Below, in pieces: positions 59,727 to 64,000 of a stretch of 64,000 nt of DNA. The translations under genes were made by a program, and so were the position numbers. Positions within the stretch are counted from its first letter, which is position 1, and each line of letters starts with the position of its first letter. Source of the stretch: Chitinispirillum sp. (GTDB lineage Bacteria; Fibrobacterota; Chitinivibrionia; Chitinivibrionales; Chitinispirillaceae). Location: NCBI GenBank assembly GCA_007115975.1, contig SKJJ01000096.1, forward strand, positions 1 to 64,000, in the 5' to 3' direction. The notes beneath the pieces were generated by a model, which worked only from the letters and a program-made list of their open reading frames with translations, made no database searches and was not told the origin of the DNA.

Positions 59727-60539
59727 TCAGTACATTTCTCCTCCCGAACCAACCATGGGAACAAACCGTACGGGGATAATAGCGTGTTCATGCAACTCCC
59801 CATCTTTTTTAGTCATGAGCACCAACTCCTGAGCCCCGGCCTCACCTACCGGAATGATCATTCTTCCTCCGTCGGTGAGTTGATCGATAAGGGGTTGAGG
59901 AACACGAGAGGGTGCACAGGTTACAACTATGGCATCAAAGGGTGCGTTCTCTTCCCAGCCCCTGAAACCATCACCAATTTTCACATGTACATTATCATAT
60001 CCCAGATCAGAAAGCAGCTTTTTTGAACGCTCGCCCAGGGATTCGACTATTTCAATGGTATATACAGATTTGCACAATTCAGCAAGTACAGCGGCCTGAT
60101 AGCCTGAACCGGTCCCGATTTCAAGAACCTTCATGCTGCTGTGGGGTTTTATAACCTCGGTCATCAGGGCTACGATGTAGGGCTGAGAGATTGTTTGCCC
60201 CTCACCGATGGGCAGAGGAAAGTCGCCGTATGCGCTTGACTGAATTTGTTCAGGAACAAATTTATGCCGTTCCACTGCCATCATTGCCTTAAGGATTCTG
60301 GGATCCTGAATGCCACGGTTTTTAATATGTTGTGTTACCATATGCTCACGAAGATGTATAAAGGTATCTGTTTTGTCTTCTGAATCCTGGGCATTGCAAC
60401 CGAAAAACAGCGGGCCCATGAAGAGGGATACACAGAGATAGAGGGCACAGGGTGAAGAGATAGATTTTAAAAGACGGGTGAAAGGAGTGATGGGTGAATC
60501 ATCTGATTTAAGGTTATCTGAGCGTTGAGTTTTTTTCAT
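59727..60539 (-). CDS. Protein-L-isoaspartate O-methyltransferase with N-terminal export/lipoprotein-like signal
   Basis: 270 residues. From about 62 on it is a full PIMT: RGIQDPRILKAMMAVERHKF, LPIGEGQTISQPYIVALM and the SAM-binding VLEIGTGSGYQAA (138-150). The first 60 residues are an extra leader with a hydrophobic stretch (30-47) ending FFGC at Cys48, which looks like a lipoprotein signal, although Phe at -3 is not ideal. PIMTs repair isoaspartyl residues using SAM and are normally cytosolic, so an exported form is unexpected. Called for the methyltransferase with confidence; localisation is inferred. Confidence 0.88.
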   Translation of the reverse strand: MKKTQRSDNLKSDDSPITPFTRLLKSISSPCALYLCVSLFMGPLFFGCNAQDSEDKTDTFIHLREHMVTQHIKNRGIQDPRILKAMMAVERHKFVPEQIQSSAYGDFPLPIGEGQTISQPYIVALMTEVIKPHSSMKVLEIGTGSGYQAAVLAELCKSVYTIEIVESLGERSKKLLSDLGYDNVHVKIGDGFRGWEENAPFDAIVVTCAPSRVPQPLIDQLTDGGRMIIPVGEAGAQELVLMTKKDGELHEHAIIPVRFVPMVGSGGEMY

Positions 60540-60616
60540 ATTTATTCTCCTTTCAATGGAAGGTAGATATCTCTATCAGTAGTTTCTTTTCCCCTGTCGG
60601 GTACGGATTCTGTTTT

Positions 60617-60666
60617 CGCTTCCGGGTTTCGTGCTTTTCTTCTGGGTTTTTCGAAACCCGGAAGCG
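60617..60666. repeat. 15-bp perfect inverted repeat
   Basis: CGCTTCCGGGTTTCG (60617-60631) and CGAAACCCGGAAGCG (60652-60666) are exact complements around a 20-base spacer, which itself contains CTGGGTTTTT. It lies in the gap between the two methyltransferase genes. Transcribed from either strand it would form a stable GC-rich stem. Confidence 0.75.
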
Positions 60667-60691
60667 GTCCCGTTCCCGGAAGGGAGGTGAA

Positions 60692-60724
60692 GAAGAAAAC
60701 GATAAAAAACCTATCGTTTTCTTC
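60692..60724 (-). terminator. Hairpin between the two exported methyltransferase genes
   Basis: GAAGAAAACGATA (60692-60704) pairs exactly with TATCGTTTTCTTC (60712-60724) around a 7-base loop. It begins 12 bases past the stop of the upstream (60736-61308) gene. The stem is AT-rich with T-stretches inside the arm, so it may act as a weak terminator or an mRNA-stabilising stem. Confidence 0.5.
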
Positions 60725-60735
60725 CAACGGATGTC

Positions 60736-61308
60736 TCAGTCTATTTTGTTCAGAGGAGTTGTCCATAGGTATACATTGCTGTGTCCTCCGTTTTCTCGTC
60801 TGACTCTGGCAGTGACATCTGGCTGAACACCGGCCATTCCGAAATCATGGGAAACGATTCTGGAACCAGGAGCGAGTTGTTCAAGTTGAGGAATGAGTCT
60901 CACATTTAGTTCAGGTAACAGGTACAGGGTGATAACAGATGCCTCACTGAGATCAAGTTCAAAGACATCAGCTTCTTCGATTGTAACTAAATGTTCCAGA
61001 TTGTTTTTCTTTACATTTTCAATAGATTTTTCGACCATTTTGGGATCGATGTCATAACCAATTGCTTTGCATCCGACTTTTTTAGCTGCAGCAATAACGA
61101 TTCTCCCATCCCCGCACCCCAGATCATACACCAAATCGTCCTCTTTCACATCCGCCAAACGGAGCATCACCTCCACCACTTCGTGGGGAGTAGGTACAAA
61201 GTGTATATCTGGTCTGCGGGACGGTTTTTTTTCGGTATTTTCAGCGAAAACAGAAAACTGCATAGCGGCAAAGGCTACCAGCACTATCAGAGATATTTTT
61301 GTAAACAT
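60736..61308 (-). CDS. Exported class I SAM-dependent methyltransferase
   Basis: 190 residues from the ATG at 61308. A typical cleavable signal peptide comes first (MFTKISLIVLVAFAAMQFSV, then FA|EN). The remainder is a Rossmann methyltransferase: motif I YDLGCGDGRIVIAAAKK (61-77), acidic end of strand two in GYDIDP, then LLPELNVRLIPQLEQLAPG. Substrate unknown; similar fold to RNA-, ribosomal- or histone-lysine-type methyltransferases. It lies 58 bases after the permease stop on the same strand and upstream of the PIMT gene. Confidence 0.82.
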   Translation of the reverse strand: MFTKISLIVLVAFAAMQFSVFAENTEKKPSRRPDIHFVPTPHEVVEVMLRLADVKEDDLVYDLGCGDGRIVIAAAKKVGCKAIGYDIDPKMVEKSIENVKKNNLEHLVTIEEADVFELDLSEASVITLYLLPELNVRLIPQLEQLAPGSRIVSHDFGMAGVQPDVTARVRRENGGHSNVYLWTTPLNKID

Positions 61309-61366
61309 TACATTTCCCTTCCTTTCAGAGAAAATGATTATATGAAATGAGCGTGACATCTATAAT

Positions 61367-62815
61367 TTACTTTTTTCTGCCGACGATGTAAAAGGGTGCC
61401 CCAAGAATCATAAGTGCCACACCAAAAATCATCAGTCCTTTTGCATAGATGATACTACTGTAGAGCATGTATAAACATGTCATACAAAAAATCCCTGGCA
61501 GTATCGGGAAAAATGGAACGGAAAAGACCCGTTGAGTTTTTTTCTCCCTGAAGCGTAAAACAAACAGGGAACTACCGGTAAGCAGAAGGAACGTCCAGAA
61601 CACAGGAGCGGTTCCCGCTATCAGTGTTCCAAATCCTCCCCCATAACTGCTCCATGGCAATTTACTTAATCCAATGAATTGGAGAAATGTATCTAGCACA
61701 TTCTGACCAAACTGGGTACCCACACCGAAGATCATAATGACTGTAATTGCACCCTGAAAAATGAAAGACCACATCGGGGTGTTAAATTTCGGAGACCATC
61801 GCCCCATAATGGAGAATATTTTGTGGTCCTCCCCCATTGCAGCATACACTCTTGAGCCGGTAAGGATCGTTCCATTGAGAGCTCCCAAAACAGAGAGAAC
61901 AATTATGGTGCTCATTATCCCAGCACCCCATGGCCCAAGCATCAACTCAAGTATATCCGCTGCCGGCGCACGTGAGGATCTCAACCCCTCAAATCCGAGT
62001 CCGTATAGATAGGCAAGATTTATTACCAGGTACACAATTGTAATAGCACTTATACTGACGATTAATGCTTTGGGGATATTTTTTAGTGGATCACGCATTT
62101 CCGCAGCAACAAAAGCTGCTTCATTCCATCCCCCGAAGGCATAGAGGATCATAATCATGGCAAATCCAAAACCGGCACTTCCGACGGAATTAACAACCAC
62201 AAAAGCCTCCCCGCTGTTCACAAAGAAACCGGCAACAATGATAGCGATTATCCCCACAACTTTAAGGGAAGTGAGCAGATTTTGAGCGCTTTTTCCGAAT
62301 TTAACACCTAAAATATTTACAAAAGTAAGAAGAATCACAACTACTGCTGCAAACCAGACCGGATCAATGCCGGTAAAAATTCGGTTGGCGTAATTGGCAA
62401 ATACATAGGCAAGCGCTCCGATACTGCCAGTCTGCATAACACCGAGGCGCCCCCAGCCGAAAAGATAACCGACATAGGGGCTGAATGCCTTTGTCAAATA
62501 GCTGTAATCTCCGCCCATTTTGGGATAGGTTGTGGCCAGTTCTGCGTAGCAGAGGGCTCCGATCAGGGATAGAATCCCCCCCAAAAGCCATGCTCCTAAT
62601 CCTCGCAGGGGAGTGGCAACATTACCGAACACCAGAAAGGGGACCTCAAAAACAGACACACCAATAACAATACCAATGATAATACTGCTACATCCCCAGG
62701 ATCCCATATGGGGTTTGACCACACGATGGGTTTCATTTGGTATTGAAGCGTTCTTTTTATCACCTTTGACTTCTTTACTGACAATAGCAGAGATTTTAGA
62801 TAACGAAGAATCCAT
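61367..62815 (-). CDS. Amino-acid permease, APC superfamily
   Basis: 482 residues with about 12-13 predicted membrane helices after a polar 30-residue N-terminus. The first-helix signature GIVIGVSVFEVPFLVFG (unwound substrate site), GGDYSYLTKAFSPYVGYLFGW and FGGWNEAAFVAAEMRDPLKN are typical of the APC family, close to LAT-type exchangers. Substrate not predictable. Could share a transcript with the downstream methyltransferase. Confidence 0.9.
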   Translation of the reverse strand: MDSSLSKISAIVSKEVKGDKKNASIPNETHRVVKPHMGSWGCSSIIIGIVIGVSVFEVPFLVFGNVATPLRGLGAWLLGGILSLIGALCYAELATTYPKMGGDYSYLTKAFSPYVGYLFGWGRLGVMQTGSIGALAYVFANYANRIFTGIDPVWFAAVVVILLTFVNILGVKFGKSAQNLLTSLKVVGIIAIIVAGFFVNSGEAFVVVNSVGSAGFGFAMIMILYAFGGWNEAAFVAAEMRDPLKNIPKALIVSISAITIVYLVINLAYLYGLGFEGLRSSRAPAADILELMLGPWGAGIMSTIIVLSVLGALNGTILTGSRVYAAMGEDHKIFSIMGRWSPKFNTPMWSFIFQGAITVIMIFGVGTQFGQNVLDTFLQFIGLSKLPWSSYGGGFGTLIAGTAPVFWTFLLLTGSSLFVLRFREKKTQRVFSVPFFPILPGIFCMTCLYMLYSSIIYAKGLMIFGVALMILGAPFYIVGRKK

Positions 62816-63047
62816 TATGAATCAACCTGTGTTAGATTTGAATGATTAGCCATTGAGAGGTAAGTTTTTTTAATAGCAGCTCAATAATTATAGGTTTTTG
62901 AGAATACCTTAAGCAAGCCGGAATCCTTTTTCAGGTAAAATGCAATCTCCAAATGTTAAAAACAGTACAACCCAAATGGCCGGATTTATATTACAGTGTC
63001 AATTTATAACTAATAATGTGCACTTTTGGTTAATGCAGGTATATACA

Positions 63048-63647
63048 ATGAAAATAATTTACTGTGCAGGTCTGTTAGTCATCTCACTTTTAGTAACTCC
63101 CCTATATTGTCGCGCCTATACGGTGGAAAAACAACATATGAATGGTTCCTATTTCGGTAACCATCTGATTAATCCGGGATTATCCTATTCTTTCAACTAT
63201 GCTTTATTGCGACATGAAAGGAAAAAAACCAAACAACTTGAAAACGGCTATGAGGTTTTATGGAACAGATGGTGGGTAATAAACAGTGAAGCTTTTCTTT
63301 GCAGTTTCTGGCATCCCGGCAGCTACTCCCTTCTCTCCAACACCTATGGATTTAATGTCCAGCGGCTTTCACGACGCCGTTTCATTTATCAATTTGGAAC
63401 CAATGCAGGTTTTACCCGTACTTTTTTACCGGAGACCTACAAGATAACCTACGATAACAGAGTGCAGCAGGTTTTTCTTCCCGGGTATCTGTTCCCCACA
63501 ACGCACATCTTTTTCGGCACCGGAAGATACTTGGCCAAACAGGAACAGATCAAGGGCTGGACTGCACAGTTTCACCTGCTCAATCTCCATAACTATAATA
63601 CATTTACCCTGCCACTGATAAACCTTAGCACCGGGATAATATTCTAA
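63048..63647 (+). CDS. Exported hypothetical protein
   Basis: 199 residues from the ATG at 63048 (MKIIYCAGLLVISLLVTPLY), which begins directly with a signal peptide; the frame is open for 36 more codons upstream but that part is not signal-like. The mature part is aromatic-rich and strand-like (GLSYSFNYALL, RRFIYQFGTNAGFTRTF, YLFPTTHIFFGTGRYL), suggesting a small outer-membrane or periplasmic beta protein. No family recognised. It ends 32 bases before the alpha/beta hydrolase start. Confidence 0.6.
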   Translation: MKIIYCAGLLVISLLVTPLYCRAYTVEKQHMNGSYFGNHLINPGLSYSFNYALLRHERKKTKQLENGYEVLWNRWWVINSEAFLCSFWHPGSYSLLSNTYGFNVQRLSRRRFIYQFGTNAGFTRTFLPETYKITYDNRVQQVFLPGYLFPTTHIFFGTGRYLAKQEQIKGWTAQFHLLNLHNYNTFTLPLINLSTGIIF

Positions 63648-63679
63648 ACCGATATCTATCAGGAGAAGGAATTCTTTTT

Positions 63680-64000
63680 ATGCTTCGCGTTTTTACAATT
63701 ATATGCCTTTTAATTTTTTCTGTGTGCACTCCAGATCCGAGCAGAATAAGTGACGTTGTATATGTGAGAAACGATGATTCCGACATGCCGGCCTACATCT
63801 ACGGAAACAGGCACTCAAAGGAGTTTATCGTTGTATTACATGGAGGTCCGGGTGGAAGCGGGCTGGAGTACAGGGCAGGTTTGTTCTCCGAGATACTTGA
63901 AGATCGCTATGTTGTTGTTTATTGGGATCAGCGCGGGCAGGGTATGTCTCAGGGCAAATACTTTCCTCGTAACGTAACAATCAATCAACTTACCCAAGAC
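63680..64000 (+). CDS. Alpha/beta hydrolase (proline-iminopeptidase-like), N-terminal part, cut by window end
   Basis: 107 codons are visible. The ATG at 63680 follows AGGAGAAGGA. The N-terminus MLRVFTIICLLIFSVCTPDP looks like a lipoprotein signal with Cys16. Then come the oxyanion-hole HGGPGGSG and the DQRGQGMSQG block typical of alpha/beta hydrolases near proline iminopeptidase. The nucleophile and rest lie outside the window. Confidence 0.8.
   Translation, partial: MLRVFTIICLLIFSVCTPDPSRISDVVYVRNDDSDMPAYIYGNRHSKEFIVVLHGGPGGSGLEYRAGLFSEILEDRYVVVYWDQRGQGMSQGKYFPRNVTINQLTQD

Noticed and set aside
60542-60766. 74-codon minus-strand frame between the methyltransferase genes
   Set aside because: It translates the two perfect inverted repeats and overlaps the end of the upstream gene in another frame; the product is low-complexity with no domain.

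Overview
The window is a 64 kb chromosomal segment, roughly 40-45% GC by eye, from a Gram-negative-type bacterium with an anaerobic lifestyle. The evidence is a class III (oxygen-sensitive) ribonucleotide reductase with its activase, several signal-peptide proteins that look like outer-membrane barrels, and a subtilase ending in a secretion-type beta domain. Gene content and order would fit the FCB/Fibrobacterota area (for example Chitinispirillum-like anaerobes), but this is inference; no 16S rRNA is present. GTG and TTG starts are fairly common (rpmJ, hisJ-like, mnhB, the radical SAM gene, cysS, rplE).

Layout. 1-6.4 kb: secreted subtilase, HDOD protein, YhcC-type radical SAM protein, purB and a PHP-type histidinol phosphatase. 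6.4-9.3 kb: nrdD-nrdG on the minus strand. 9.5-40.9 kb: one uninterrupted minus-strand block of about 31 kb that begins at a visible promoter and ends at a strong terminator. In transcription order it is tRNA-Thr(UGU), tRNA-Tyr, tRNA-Gly, tRNA-Thr(GGU), tuf, rpmG, tRNA-Trp, secE, nusG, rplK, rplA, rplJ, rplL, rpoB, rpoC, rpsL, rpsG, fusA, the S10 operon, the spc operon (with secY, infA, rpmJ), the alpha operon (rpsM, rpsK, rpsD, rpoA, rplQ) and finally fba. 40.9-44.1 kb: purM-cysS-clpP. 44.2-48.2 kb: a compact UvrD-like helicase, malQ and an Rrf2-type regulator.

48.7-53.5 kb (plus strand) is the most distinctive accessory operon: a PII-like protein, a PTS EIIA(Ntr/Fru)-like protein and eight antiporter subunits (E, F, G, DUF4040, MbhE-like, B, C, D). 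The order is that of the ion-translocating half of archaeal membrane-bound hydrogenase (MbhA-H). There is no NuoL-like MrpA N-terminal subunit and no hydrogenase. 53.6-58.1 kb: a disaccharide-phosphorolysis module, with a HAD phosphatase resembling trehalose-6-phosphate phosphatase overlapping a fused beta-phosphoglucomutase/GH65 phosphorylase. 58.2-64 kb: a barrel-like outer-membrane protein, two neighbouring SAM-dependent methyltransferases that both carry export signals, an APC amino-acid permease, a small exported hypothetical protein and the start of an alpha/beta hydrolase.

The core block makes the translation and transcription machinery. The flanking genes cover purine synthesis, anaerobic dNTP synthesis, glycogen/maltodextrin and disaccharide metabolism, and sodium/proton homeostasis. 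I saw no CRISPR array, intact insertion sequence, prophage or recognisable defence island.
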